From assembly GCA_932294295.1 (NCBI GenBank), contig OW028584.1:9556407-9620406 (forward strand): 64,000 nucleotides of DNA. Direction: 5' to 3'. Under the pieces are notes generated by a model. That model saw nothing but the letters and a program-made list of their open reading frames with translations. It did not search any database and was not told the origin of the DNA. Positions 1 to 9,840 of the stretch are shown one piece after another. The first letter of the stretch is position 1. Each line of letters starts with the position of its first letter. This DNA is from Alitta virens. Its lineage: Eukaryota; Annelida; Polychaeta; Phyllodocida; Nereididae. A program made the translations under genes and the position numbers.

Positions 1-470
1 TGTAATGTTGGTGTTAAGTAATTAATATGTACATGTTCCACCAAGTTTGATAATTGAACTACACCTCAATTTTTGGTGCACAGCTGCAAACTTGCTCTGC
101 TTGGCTGATCACAAGGCCTGGGCTCAATTGGGGGGCACTCGCAAGAATTTTCCAATTCTACTTTGTTTAATTTAGACCATGCATGGAGTCTCTAGTGACT
201 CCATGGACCATGTGACATAAAATAACAAATGTTTCCATCTAGAAATTTTGATTTTTAATAACGTAAATTAAAGTACATCATTGGTGCTTCCTCACAAACT
301 TTAGTAGGATTATGAATTACATTTAAGTTTCCTGTCTTTGCAATGATAATTTTTTACTGTATGAAATGATAATTGCATAATATGCTTAAAGTGTTATACG
401 AATCATAAATAAAGGCCTTTGTTGATTACTCACACTTGAAATTAAAAATTTAGCAATTCAAATGTGTCCA
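1..470. other. AT-rich non-coding DNA, nothing recognised
   Basis: I find no open frame of convincing length or composition, no RNA gene and no transposon end. An AATAAA hexamer lies near 409, but nothing upstream looks like a coding exon, so I do not call it a poly(A) signal. Confidence 0.5.
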
Positions 471-573
471 GGTGTGTGTTTGTGTGTTTGTGTGTGTGTT
501 TGTGTGTGTGTGTGTTTGTGTGTGTGTTTGTTTGTGTGTGTGTTTGTGTGTGTTTGTGTGTGTGCGCGTGTGT
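471..573. repeat. TG-rich microsatellite
   Basis: An imperfect (TG)n tract with regular TTTG interruptions, ending in TGCGCGTGTGTGCGC. It creates an open frame of alternating Cys and Val on the plus strand, which is a by-product of the repeat and not a gene. Such tracts are common in animal genomes. Confidence 0.9.
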
Positions 574-1110
574 GCGCTACCCTGCCGGAACCATGTATAA
601 TATGTTCTCCATGACTTTTTATATGGTCTACAATTCTATCTGTAAAGATTTTTTATTATTGAAATCTTGCATTCTCTAGGAACTGCTTTCTATTTTAAAT
701 ATATAAATATTCTTTCCATAACTGGTATAAGCCTATATTTACCTATTTACCTATGTCTTGGCAGCATTGTTGAGGCACCACAGCCACATTTGTATCATAA
801 TTATGGCAATATTTGGCAATATGTCGAATTGGCTTCTAGAAGTGAAACATTAAATTAATGTTGGATTGTTAACTTTAATAAAATACAATAGATTCGTGAG
901 CAACATCCCCAAGCTTCTAGCAAATAGAAGAAAGTCACAACTGTCAGCATATAAAAAATAATCCATTTTTATTCAATAACACAGCGTTGATATTTCCAAG
1001 GTGTCCTCATTAGCAAGTTTAAGATGAGCTAAAAGGATTAAAAAAAAAAAAAAAATTCCAGGCCAAAGTGTGATATAGTGAGGTTGAAATCTAACTATTT
1101 ATCTATCTAG
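574..1110. other. Non-coding DNA with a poly(A) tract
   Basis: No gene is supported. A run of 16 A lies at 1040-1055. It could be the tail of a short retroposed sequence, but I see no matching target-site duplication on either side. Confidence 0.45.

Positions 1111-1147
<37 letters not shown>
1111..1147. repeat. (GATT)n microsatellite
   Basis: About nine copies of the tetranucleotide GATT, followed by degenerate copies (GTTTGATCGATTGA) up to about 1190. The same motif forms a longer, pure tract at 10370-10457. Confidence 0.92.
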
Positions 1148-1149
<2 letters not shown>

Positions 1150-1239
1150 TGATCGATTGACAATTAGATAGCTGGATTGATTGATTGACACAATTACTTG
1201 AGAGGATGGGAGTAGTAAGTAATGCGCGGTACGGTCAAA

Positions 1240-1615
1240 GCAGCGCCACCAGCAGTTTTTTTAGGAACTACAGTTGTGTATGGTGTCGCCACCTATGTGA
1301 TATATATGATACTTAAGACCGATCGCTTTAATATTGATCTATCTTATCCATTCATTAATCTATAGTCTGATTATTGATCTTTCAAGATATCATCTCATTA
1401 TTACATTTCTCTACTCAAAAACAGCGACACCCGCAGGTTTTTTAGGAACTACAGATATGCACGGTGTCACCACCTAAGTAATAGATATGCTACTAAAGAC
1501 TGATCGCTTTAATATTGATCTACAGTATGGTAATATGTGTTTCAAGATATCATCTCATCATTACATTTCTCTGGTCACGGTGTGAGTAATAAATATGATA
1601 TTAGAGACCGATTGT
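1240..1615. repeat. Degenerate ~181-bp tandem repeat (two copies and a partial third)
   Basis: Copy 1 (about 1240-1420) and copy 2 (about 1421-1580) share blocks in the same order. TTAGGAACTACAG occurs at 1261 and 1442, and GATCGCTTTAATATTGATCT at 1321 and 1502, both 181 bp apart. TTCAAGATATCATCTCAT occurs at 1381 and 1541, 160 bp apart, so copy 2 lacks about 21 bp. A partial third copy (GGTGTGAGTAATAAATATGAT and AGAGACCGAT) follows at about 1578-1612. There is no coding capacity. It may be part of an old mobile element, but I do not recognise the family. Confidence 0.75.
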
Positions 1616-1629
1616 GATTTTATAAATAT

Positions 1630-1721
1630 ATCAGTTGAGGGTGCGTTGCTAGAGAGCAATATGTTTTTATTCCATATTAGTTGAGGGTGTGCTGCTAGAG
1701 CGCGATATGTTTTTCTTTTTA
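1630..1721. repeat. 46-bp direct duplication
   Basis: Two adjacent copies, 1630-1675 and 1676-1721, both begin AT(C/T)AGTTGAGGGTG and contain GCTAGAG and GATATGTTTTT-like segments. The copies differ at several positions, so the duplication is not recent. Confidence 0.7.
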
Positions 1722-1901
1722 AACATGGTGATAGTTTTATAATAAATAAATCGAATTTACATTTTAAAATTTTATTAAATTACATCTGAAAACATAAAAT
1801 ATGAATAATTCGTGAGTATTACAAAATTACAAAAAATCACGGTAAATTATACAACAAAATTACATCATAAATCATAAACCTGTATATTTCAAATATACTC
1901 G
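1722..1901. other. Very AT-rich non-coding spacer
   Basis: Dominated by A/T with no open frame and no recognisable signal. It separates the small degenerate repeats from the 299-bp tandem duplication. Confidence 0.5.
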
Positions 1902-2499
1902 TAACGAACAAAATAATATTACATGAATCATCGCATACTTCAAATACAGTTGTAAACGCAAAATAGTATTAATTAACTTATTTACATCAATATCAACGGA
2001 ATAGATAAATAGATAATCAAATAGATAATTAAATATATTATTATAGTACATCATCAAAATAGTGTAGTACATATACAATACAATGTGAGTCTTAAGCAAA
2101 CAATACTACATAAAACCATCCGATTTAATCACTTTTTTCATACCCAAAAAGGAACGGTATCAAGGTTGGGTAAAATTTGTCTTTTATCAAAAGTACACTT
2201 TAACGAACAAAATAATATTACATGAATCATCGCATACTTCAAATACAGTTGTAAACGCAAAATAGTATTAATTAACTTATTTACATCAATATCAACGGAA
2301 TAGATAAATAGATAATCAAATAGATAATTAAATATATTATTATAGTACATCATCAAAATAGTGTAGTACATATACAATACAATGTGAGTCTTAAGCAAAC
2401 AATACTACATAAAACCATCCAATTTAATCACTTTTTTCATACCCAAAAAGGAACGGTATCAAGGTTGGGTAAAATTTGTCTTTTATCAAAAGTACACTT
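1902..2499. repeat. Recent 299-bp tandem duplication
   Basis: Positions 1902-2200 and 2201-2499 are adjacent direct copies of 299 bp. Reading both through by eye I find a single difference (G at 2122, A at 2421). Each copy contains, on the minus strand, the last roughly 20 codons and the stop of the DNA polymerase remnant, followed by AT-rich flanking DNA. The copy next to the polymerase body (2437-2499) is the original C-terminus; the one at 2138-2200 is a detached duplicate. The two similar minus-strand open frames in this stretch (about 1872-2099 and 2138-2398) exist only because of this duplication. Confidence 0.93.
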
Positions 2500-2655
2500 T
2501 AATGTTTTAATTAATGGTGTATTGTAAATAATTCCTTCAAATTTGCATCTTTTAAACTGAATTTGAGGGTCAAGAGTAACTTGTGAATTAAAATCAAAAA
2601 CGAGTTCTTTTAAAGATTCAAAATTGATTCTTTGGTAACTTAAAGTAACAGTTGT
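2437..2655 (-). pseudogene. Polymerase remnant, extreme C-terminal tail after an internal deletion
   Basis: In a different frame from the motif B segment this reads INFESLKELVFDFNSQ, then a variable stretch, then FDKRQILPNLDTVPFWV and a TGA at 2437-2439. I recall related polymerases ending in a similar 'DKR..LP...T.P(F/Y)G' tail, so I read it as the true C-terminus. Everything between motif B and this tail is missing, including the Y-x-D-T-D motif C that supplies an essential catalytic Asp. The last 63 bp lie inside the 299-bp tandem duplication. Confidence 0.68.
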
Positions 2656-2704
2656 ACTCAGCTACCATGACATCCTCATTAACTACATGGAAATTTACTA
2701 TGCA

Positions 2705-3206
2705 TTATTTTGAATTGTTTTGAAGTTTAGCCAGTGATGAAGTGTCAGAAATGAATTTTGTTTTAACCTTATTATTTTTTTCGCCCAGTTTACCCCAAAA
2801 CGAATTTAGAAATATTTTTGCAATACTTCTTAGTGCTGGATTGAAAATTATTTTATCTTTTTCTAGATCTACCCCGGTTTTGTCTTTGTAGTCCTGGATA
2901 AACTTATATTTGTCTGCTTCACTTTCAACCCAATTAGGGTAGCCACTGGCTTCAGCCTTAATCTTAATAAACAGATTAACCTGATCAGTAAAAAGCCCAC
3001 CTTTTCAAGTTTCAGGGTCATATTGAGATGTGTTTGGGTAATGGTAAACTTCATAAATTTTCAAAATTTTGTACCCTTTCTCAATTGCAGCCATAATTTC
3101 AGGACTACAATAAACTCCATCAATAGCTCTTTCCAATTCAGTATGATTACATCTTAGTAAGACCTCCTTTGTTTGAGCACAAGCTGTACATAGTGGAAAT
3201 GTTAAT
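2705..3206 (-). pseudogene. Polymerase remnant, palm segment with motif B
   Basis: This continues the polymerase beyond the LINE. It starts with the left target-site copy, then GYKILKIYEVYHYP. An in-frame TGA at 3005-3007 interrupts it, and the same frame goes on with KIKAEASGYPNWV and motif B, IAKIFLNSFWGKLGE (about 2780-2824). A TAA at 2705-2707 follows, and similarity fades around 2655. The Lys...NS.(W)G arrangement matches motif B of protein-primed family-B polymerases. The upstream part of the open frame that crosses 3206 into 3331 is antisense LINE sequence and not polymerase. Confidence 0.85.
3169..3206. repeat. Left target-site duplication of the LINE
   Basis: The 38 bp starting TTGTTTGAGCAC and ending GGAAATGTTAAT recur at 7495-7532. 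The only difference is C at 3189 versus A at 7515. The sequence is part of the polymerase reading frame on the minus strand. Confidence 0.95.
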
Positions 3207-3209
3207 GAA

Positions 3210-4088
3210 ATGTATGAGTCAGTGACCTCTCGAATTGACAAGGTACTAGAAAACATTGAAAAACACCAAGAAGAAAGCAAAAAACTACTTGACACCATAC
3301 AAACATTATCCACTGAAGTGGATAAACACACAAAAGAATTGACAGAACTGAGAAGCCAAATAACACTGACAAAATCACCTCAACATTTACAGGCTCCAGT
3401 TGTCAACAATCAATCTCTTACCTCGCAAAATAACGTCATACCAAGTGACAGAGGGATCAGACGAAATAACCTGATCACCACAGGAATTGAATTAGGGTCA
3501 GAAGACCCAAAAACATTTCTTCAAGGGTTTATCGCAGCACGTTTTTCCACTCGTTCTGATGGCATTTAAGATGTGCAGAAAATTAGGTCACCAAATGAGC
3601 CATCAACCAGCAGAGGTCAGGATGCACCAGCACTGCCTACAGCAGCGCCACCACGATACCTGATTACAATGAAATCATGCTGGGAAGCTCAACTCATATA
3701 CAGTCAAAGATTGCAAGTATTAAAAAACGAACAAATATACATATCTGAAGACCTAACACCTGCTGAATCAAGGCTTTTTTACAAAGCCCGACAACTCAAA
3801 AAAGCCAACATCATCCACTCAACATGGACCAAAGAGGGACAAATTTTATTTAGGAAAACTTATACCCAGGATCCAGAGGAGCTAAAAGAAGGCAACCCAC
3901 TTCTTTTAACAAACACAAACATCAATATAGACACAACAAGATCACAAACACAACCAATACATGCCCCCATTCTTTCAAAGCTGAAAAAAAACACAGAAAA
4001 AACAGAGTGCGGCTTCATACAGATTGAAAAAGGCATTAAAAAATTGCCCACCACAACAGACTCAAGAGCCACAAGCATCAACAAGTGA
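3210..4088 (+). pseudogene. LINE ORF1 (coiled coil and RNA-binding-like region), one internal stop
   Basis: ORF1 proteins coat LINE RNA. The first 45 residues are a heptad-rich coiled coil (IDKVLENIEKHQEESKKLL and following). A TAA at 3567-3569 interrupts, and the same frame resumes at once. The second part has an RRM-like strand (YLITMKSCWEAQLIYSQRL) and a C-terminal motif, IYISEDLTPAESRLFYKAR, then IIHSTWTKEGQILFRKT, which resembles the conserved 'I.(I/V)NEDLT....L...AR......I...W..(D/E)G.I' block of LINE ORF1 proteins. The tail is Thr/Asn-rich. It starts 3 bp inside the insertion, so the natural N-terminus may be missing. The single stop would truncate the protein to 119 residues. Confidence 0.8.
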
Positions 4089-4177
4089 TTCCACTGTCAA
4101 TGTCAGATTGAACAGGGTTATGATGGAAGAGAATATAACAAAGAGGATCACCAGACAGAAAATACAAGAACTTCAAA

Positions 4178-7100
4178 ATGAGGAACAAAACTAATTTAAA
4201 TAATAACTCAAACAATAACACACATATCACACTAAATGAAGATGTATCACTAGTTAAATTACTAGAAGATAATGACATTAATTTTGATAATGAAACTGAA
4301 AATGAACCTCGACTTTTTCAAAATTCACCATATTATCACACTGATGAATTTTGCCGTTTATTAGATTCTAAGCGAGACGCTTTCATCATTTTAAGTCTCA
4401 ACTGCCAATCTTTACATGCCAAATTTGAATATTTAAGAACATATCTGGAAAGCTATAATAATTACAAAATTGGTGCAGTATGTTTGCAGGAAACGTGGCT
4501 CGCAGCGGATAGTGACCTTTCTTTATTACAACTTGACGGATACAACTTGATTTCTGTGGGTAAGTCTTGCAGTGCACATGGAGGAGTGGCAATTTACTTG
4601 CATGAAAATTAATAGATTATGGTATGAGCTCTGATATATGGGATGGTCAAATTTTGAAATTTTTAAAGAAAGTGCTCTTGTTACCAACAATAAGAAAATA
4701 TTTATTTGTAATGTATATCGTCCCCCGATACAAACTACTGAAAATATCATGACCTTCAAATCTGAAATGATTAGTCTCTTTCAGAAATTCAGAAACCAAA
4801 AACAACGTAATTTTTACAGGAGATTTCAACATCAACTTGTTAAAGTATAAAGAAAATAACTTAGTCAATGACTTCCTGGAATGTATTATTTCACATGGAT
4901 ATATACCTAAAATTACACTACCAACTCGATTAACACAAAAAAACCGGCACACTAATAGATAATTTTTTTGTCAAAATTTCAAATGACCTAACTGCAGTAA
5001 AAACTGGAATATTGATCAACAACATATCAGACCATCTTCCTTACTTTATATGTTTAGAAAATTTCCACAAAATTAAACAAAACTCCAGATATGTGAAAAT
5101 ATTTCCCAATTACAATATTGCCTTATCAAATTTTCAAGAAGAGTTACAAAGTACAGAAATCACCGCCAAACTAAATAAAATATGCCTTGACAACAAAAAC
5201 GTAAATGGCTGTTATAATGAATTTAACCATCTTTTAGTTACACTTACAAATAAACATTTCAAAGCAAAAACAGTTAAATACAATAAATACAAACATAAAA
5301 AATGCAAATGGATGACAAATGGCATTCTCAAATCTATCCGATAAAGAGATAAATTATATGCCAAACTTAAATCTACAAGTATAAATGATAATCAATACTT
5401 AGGATATCTCACTAACTTCAAAACCTATAACAGGATATTAAAAAATACTCTCTGTCAAGCCAAGATTCTTTACTTCCAGAATCAATTTCAAAGATTTAAA
5501 TCTGATATGAGGAACACCTGGTCAACAATAAATGAAATCTTAAATAAGAATAAAGTGAAACAAGCTTTTCCTAGTTATTTCATACATAATGGCAAACGTC
5601 TTGATAACCCTCAAGTTATTGCAGATGAATTTAACAAATACTTTACAGATGTAGATCCGACACTTGCTTCTAAAATAGATTTCCCCAAAAATATATGCTA
5701 TGAAGATTATTTGCAGAATCCTGTTCAAGATCATTTTAAATTTAGATCAGTTACCATTGAAACTGTTATTAAAACAATAGAAAGCCTAAAACCTAAAGCA
5801 AGCAAAGGTGCAGACAACATAAGCAATAAAATACTTAAATACATAAAATATGAAATTGCTAGTATATTATCAAAATTTATAAATATGATATTTGAACAGG
5901 GTATCTTTCCAGATACACTAAAGATAGCAAAGGTAATACCCATTCACAAAAAGAATGACAATCATTGCTTTGAAAATTATCGTCCAATTTCTATATTGCC
6001 TAGTGTGTGGAAGGTCTTTGAGAGAATAATACATGACCAAATCTATCAATACTTTACTACTTCAAAATTATTTTATACCAGCCAATATGGATTTCATACC
6101 TTACACTCAACAGAATTTGCAACTCTTGAACTGCTGGATAGAATTATTTTAGATATGGATAAAAACAAACAGCCTATAAATATAAACATGGATCTTTCAA
6201 AGGCTTTTGACACATTAGATCATACCATATTGTTAAAAAAACTAAAACACTATGGCATTAGAGACAAATCCCTAGATCTACTAACAAGCTATTTAAATAA
6301 CAGGATTCAATATGTAAATTATGGCGATATGTCTTCTAATCATTCGATAATTAAATGTGGCGTACCGCAGGGCTCCATACTTGGGCCCTTGCTTTTCATT
6401 ATCTATGTAAACGACATAGTAAACGCAACTCAAAAATTTAGACCTTTACTCTATGCAGACGACACTACACTTTTCACAAATATAAATTCAGACTTTACAA
6501 ACGATCCTGAAATATTGAATAATGAATTACAATCAATATCTGACTGGTTAAAAGTAAACAAACTCTCTTTAAATGTAGAAAAAACAAAAGCAATACTATT
6601 CCATACACCACAAAAGAAAATACAGCATCCAGAATTATTCATAAATGGCATGAGATAGAATTTGTTGATAGATTTGACTTTTTGGGTATAGTTATAGATA
6701 AACATTTGAAATGGACTCATCACATTGAAGCTATATCCAAGAAAATATCTAGAACCCTGGGAATCATGACAAAGATAAAACAACAACTTCCTTTGAATGC
6801 ACTTCTTAATATATACAATGCCTTAATACTTCCCCATCTGAATTATGGATTAATGATATGAGGTGGAAATCTAAGAAATTAACATCTCTCCAGAAAAGAG
6901 CCGTGCGTATCATCACAAAGAGCCATTACAGAGCCCATACCACTGAGCTTTTTCGAAAATTAAATATGTTAAAAATTAAAGATCTATGTTCACTGCAGGA
7001 CTATAAATTTTGCTTTAAATTTGAAAACTCATTGCTACCTCATTACTTCACCAATGAAATGAAAAAAAAATCTAGAAAATAAAACCCACAGATATGTAAC

Positions 7101-7353
7101 TAGACATATCAACAATATAAAGCTACCTGCTGTGAGACATGAATTTGCCAGACACAGTATATCCTATACCTGTTCTAAAACATTAAACAATATGCCTAGT
7201 ATTTTTAAAGAAAAAATAAACACACATAGCTTCCACGGTTTTAAATTATATGTGAAAAAGAAGACAGTTGAGGCTTATGTTGATGATTGCAATATACCAA
7301 ATTGTTACTCATGCCAATTTAATAGGCCTACAAATCAAAATTGCTTGTCATAA
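4178..7353 (+). pseudogene. LINE ORF2: APE endonuclease and reverse transcriptase, multiply broken
   Basis: ORF2 makes the enzyme for target-primed reverse transcription. The endonuclease part (about 4385-5050) shows SLNCQSLHAKF, CLQETWL (catalytic Glu), GGVAIYLHEN, NVYRPP, TGDFNINLL and ISDHLPYF (catalytic His), spread over three frames. The reverse transcriptase is largely intact in one frame (5507-6658, 383 codons): ENYRPISILP, NINMDLSKAFDTLDH (motif A Asp), GVPQGSILGPLLFIIYVND and LLYADDTTLF (YADD at 6452-6463). FDFLGIVIDKHLKW and LQKRAVRIIT follow in later frames. The C-terminus ends at 7353 with NIPNCYSCQ. Lesions seen: TAA and frame change at 4610-4620, frame changes near 4655 and 4795, an A7 run at 4937-4943, TAA at 5342-5344, a frame change near 6655, TGA at 6859-6861 (probably a lost Trp), and frame changes near 6880 and 7070. 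Confidence 0.92.
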
Positions 7354-7404
7354 TCTTGTCCTCTTACGCAAATTTCCTTTTATTACATTAAATTTGTAAC
7401 TGTA

Positions 7405-7448
7405 TACTCTTCCCTAAAGCGGCATGTCATTAAGCCTTGGGAAGAGTA
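7405..7448 (+). other. LINE 3' UTR stem-loop
   Basis: TACTCTTCCC at 7405-7414 pairs perfectly with GGGAAGAGTA at 7439-7448, giving a 10-bp stem and a 24-nt loop, directly before the tail repeat. Several CR1/L2-related LINEs carry a conserved 3' hairpin that their reverse transcriptase recognises. This is a good candidate, although function is inferred. Confidence 0.75.
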
Positions 7449-7454
7449 GCTTTA

Positions 7455-7494
7455 TTCAATAAATTCAATAAATTTATTCAATAAATTCAATAAA
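7455..7494 (+). repeat. LINE 3' tail, (TTCAATAAA)4
   Basis: Four copies of the 9-mer TTCAATAAA lie at 7455, 7464, 7477 and 7486, with a TTTA insert between the second and third. The last copy ends exactly at the start of the right target-site duplication, fixing the 3' boundary. Microsatellite tails of this type replace poly(A) in CR1/L2-like elements. The repeats also create AATAAA hexamers. Confidence 0.93.
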
Positions 7495-7532
7495 TTGTTT
7501 GAGCACAAGCTGTAAATAGTGGAAATGTTAAT
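7495..7532. repeat. Right target-site duplication of the LINE
   Basis: The partner of 3169-3206, 38 bp with 37 matches. On the minus strand it is the last polymerase sequence before the insertion. Confidence 0.95.
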
Positions 7533-8120
7533 TTACCGTTCATTCTAACTGGAAGTACTGGAATGTATATATTTCTGGGTGGTAAAATTTTGACATGAGC
7601 TATTCCGAAATAACTCTTCATGGTGTAATCAAAATCTCTAGTAACAATATCAGCATGTTTCAAAATGAGGCGTCCAAATTTATTTAAATAAGGATACATT
7701 AAGCACACGTCTAAATAGTGTATCTCCTCATCTTCCTTACAGGAATAATGTAGACTAAATCCCTCAGATCTCCCACCAAAGAACCCTTGTCTGATAGTCA
7801 TACATTCCGGTACATCAAGATCTTTGATAAATTCACGTAAATTCTCATCAGATTTTACAAGACGGTTAAATTTACATTCCCGCATTGTTATCACAGTGTA
7901 GCCTAAAGCTTTAAGATCATTTTCTTTTCTTTTAGTGTTTCTGAGTAGATCATCCATAGTAAATCCTGTTCTAGGGTCCTTAAGTTTTCTGTTAGAAATA
8001 AAATAGCATCCATGGTATCTACACCTATTAAATTCATAAGCAACCTTTTTGTCGTTTAAATTGCAGTACCCATCAAGTAAATATTTCGAATTTCCACACC
8101 TTACCATATGTTCTCCTTTA
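7495..8120 (-). pseudogene. Polymerase remnant, palm motif A segment
   Basis: The segment begins after a frame change near 8105-8120 and reads KYLLDGYC and RYHGCYF, the Cys/His-containing region before the palm. Motif A follows as YLDVCLMYPYLNKFGRL (about 7668-7720), in which the first Asp would be a catalytic metal ligand. The frame is cut at 7495 by the LINE; the following residues continue on the far side of the insertion at 3206. The right copy of the 38-bp target-site duplication (7495-7532) is the last polymerase sequence here. Confidence 0.88.
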
Positions 8121-8301
8121 TTTCTGGCATGATGATTTCACTACCCAGTTTTTTAGATTCCCATTTAAGCCATAGAATGGACTTTTTGGAATTATTACTA
8201 TTTCTCACATATCCTTGAGCAGGGATCTGAGCTATACTCAAATAAGTAAAAAAAATTTCAGATATATCATCAGGGGAAATTTCTTCATCGTTTAAGGACC
8301 A

Positions 8302-9003
8302 TTAACCACCTTTTAAAACAACCTCACCATTACGACCATCGCATAAGGTTACATCATAATATTCTTCCATAAAATTTACTTTGTATATTTGCATGCAGGC
8401 TGAGGCTATGGTAACATGAGCAAAGACATCAACCACTCCTAAAACAATTCCATCATCACTTTGTACAGTACTTATGTCCATTATCAGTTTTCGAAACTTT
8501 AAGCAAGCCAGTCTTAAAATAGTAACATCCAATCTACAATAATTTAAGATTTCTTTTTGAAAATCAAAAATCTCCCCTCTCTTACTTTCATGCCATTCAA
8601 TGAAAGACTGTTTATCACCGGAAGACATTCTATCTAAACTATACATAGAAATGGGTGGGAATTCTCTGCAATAATCTTGATATTCTCTTGTGTTCATCGA
8701 GTGAGGAAAATCTGACTTGTAAAGTTCAGAAATGTCACCGTCAATTTCATTCTCAGGTTTTAATCCAAAAGCTTTGGGTAATTTATTCAAGCTCATACCC
8801 ATAAAATTTAAGCTATCAATGAACCTAAAATTGATGTTATCTTTAATTTCCATGCACATAATATTTGATCCTGAGTAGACGCATTCAGGTTTAATCCTAG
8901 CCTCGCTAACACAGAAATTCAAGATAAATGAAAAATCGAAACCTTTTCCATTGTGAGCAATAGCTGTGAAATTTTTGTGTAAGGGAGAAATTAACCATAT
9001 AGA
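8302..9003 (-). pseudogene. Polymerase remnant, exonuclease motifs II and III
   Basis: The segment contains motif II as IAHNGKGFDFSFIL (about 8925-8966) and motif III as YCRLDVTILRL (about 8510-8545), in the order and spacing expected for the 3'-5' proofreading domain. Between them is FRFIDSLNFMGMSLNKLPKA, matching the 'DS..F..M.L..L.K.F' element of DNA_pol_B_2 proteins. It ends at an in-frame TAA (8302-8304). The same frame continues beyond that stop for about 65 codons (8104-8301) with recognisable sequence (QIPAQGYV), so the stop is a point lesion and not the natural end. Confidence 0.85.
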
Positions 9004-9840
9004 ATTCATAAACCGTGTCTTCACCTTTGAAAATAACTTCTCTATTTCCACACCATCCATTAGGACATTTCCCTACATTAGGGTCATTTCTCAATTTCAA
9101 TTTTTGGCATGGTACGCATACATTACCACACTCAAAGCACTTCGAGACTTCTAATAAGATTTCATCTTTACAACTGTTGCAAGCTGATTGGCATACAACA
9201 TAATTCAGAATGTGGTAATTTCTATTACAATTAGATGAGCGACAATTAACACAGCTTCTACAGGAGTGACATTCATAATCATCTTTGCATAAATTACAAG
9301 TTTTTCCATCTATAGGTCCTTTTTTGAAATAGCCATATTCACACTGAAAAACACTGTCTTGCATTGTATCAAAATCAAAGAAAAGAAATTTCCCTGAAGT
9401 TAACTTAATATTTTTCTGTCTTAAGTAACATAGATGGTCGCTAAAAACATACTCTGAACAATAGACACACTTGTATTGACCGCATAAGTGATCGATGAAT
9501 TTTTGGTCTTTCAATATCTCGATTTTACCACACTCATTACACTTGTGTCTCTTTTCACAAAGTGATTCAGATGCGTTATCAGATTGTTTATGGGAATCAT
9601 GACATGTCATGTTCCTACATGTCATATTACAATCCATACGCTTCACTGTTTCACCATAGTCGCACTCTTTTCTTTTACATACCAAGCAATTACTCTCAAT
9701 CCCAGTGACACATGGATGGTTTCTGTCTGTCGAACTAAATACTTCAAAACATTCCATACAAAGTTTACTTTTGGGAAACATTGCGTGAGGATTACCTACA
9801 GCGTGAAAATGGTCATCTGTGTGATACGAAAAAAATGACA
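9000..9840 (-). pseudogene. Polymerase remnant, Cys-rich region and exonuclease motif I
   Basis: The segment has many paired cysteines (CMECF, CLVCKRKEC, CNECGK, CVYCSEYVF, CNLCKDD, CHSCRSCVNC, CNSCKDE, CFECGNVCVPC), typical of the zinc-binding insertions in these polymerases. Exonuclease motif I reads FLFFDFDTMQD at about 9364-9396; the usual D-x-E appears as D-x-D, a possible loss of the second acidic residue's normal form. The block HILNYVVCQSACNSC downstream is characteristic of the family. The segment ends just after GEDTVYEF near 9005, where the reading frame shifts by one base. Confidence 0.82.

Larger units (their letters stand above)
3207..7494 (+). mobile_element. Non-LTR retrotransposon, CR1/L2/Jockey-like, decayed
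   Basis: A 4,288-bp insertion with exact boundaries: it begins right after the left target-site copy and ends with a TTCAATAAA repeat immediately before the right copy. It has a coiled-coil ORF1, an ORF2 with APE-type endonuclease and reverse transcriptase but no RNase H, a short 3' UTR with a stem-loop, and a microsatellite tail instead of poly(A). That architecture fits the CR1/L2/Jockey group; the clade is not settled. The 5' end falls inside ORF1 or its leader (ATG at 3210), so the element is probably 5' truncated. At least nine frame-breaking changes are visible, so it cannot be autonomous. It lies antisense to the polymerase. Confidence 0.93.

Noticed and set aside
60..200. tRNA-derived SINE with a B-box-like GGGCTCAATTG
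   Set aside because: The match to the B-box is poor, no A-box at the right distance is convincing, and no target duplication is visible.
464..858. Two short open frames (Cys/Val-rich, and a 63-codon frame) as genes
   Set aside because: The first is the TG microsatellite read in frame; the second has no recognisable motif and lies in AT-rich DNA where chance frames of this length are expected.
1872..2398. Two nearly identical minus-strand proteins as a small gene family
   Set aside because: They are the same AT-rich sequence read in both copies of the 299-bp tandem duplication. Only the last ~20 residues of one match anything, and those belong to the polymerase tail.
3005..3331. A 108-codon minus-strand protein crossing 3206
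   Set aside because: It is a chimera: antisense LINE ORF1 up to the insertion point, then polymerase. It arose from the insertion and is not a gene.
3860..6786. Minus-strand open frames within the LINE (for example 6451-6786)
   Set aside because: They are antisense shadows of LINE ORF1 and ORF2.
8100..9840. Introns as the explanation for the polymerase frame changes
   Set aside because: Adjacent pieces meet with essentially no intervening sequence and similarity continues across the junctions, so indels and point stops fit better than splicing.
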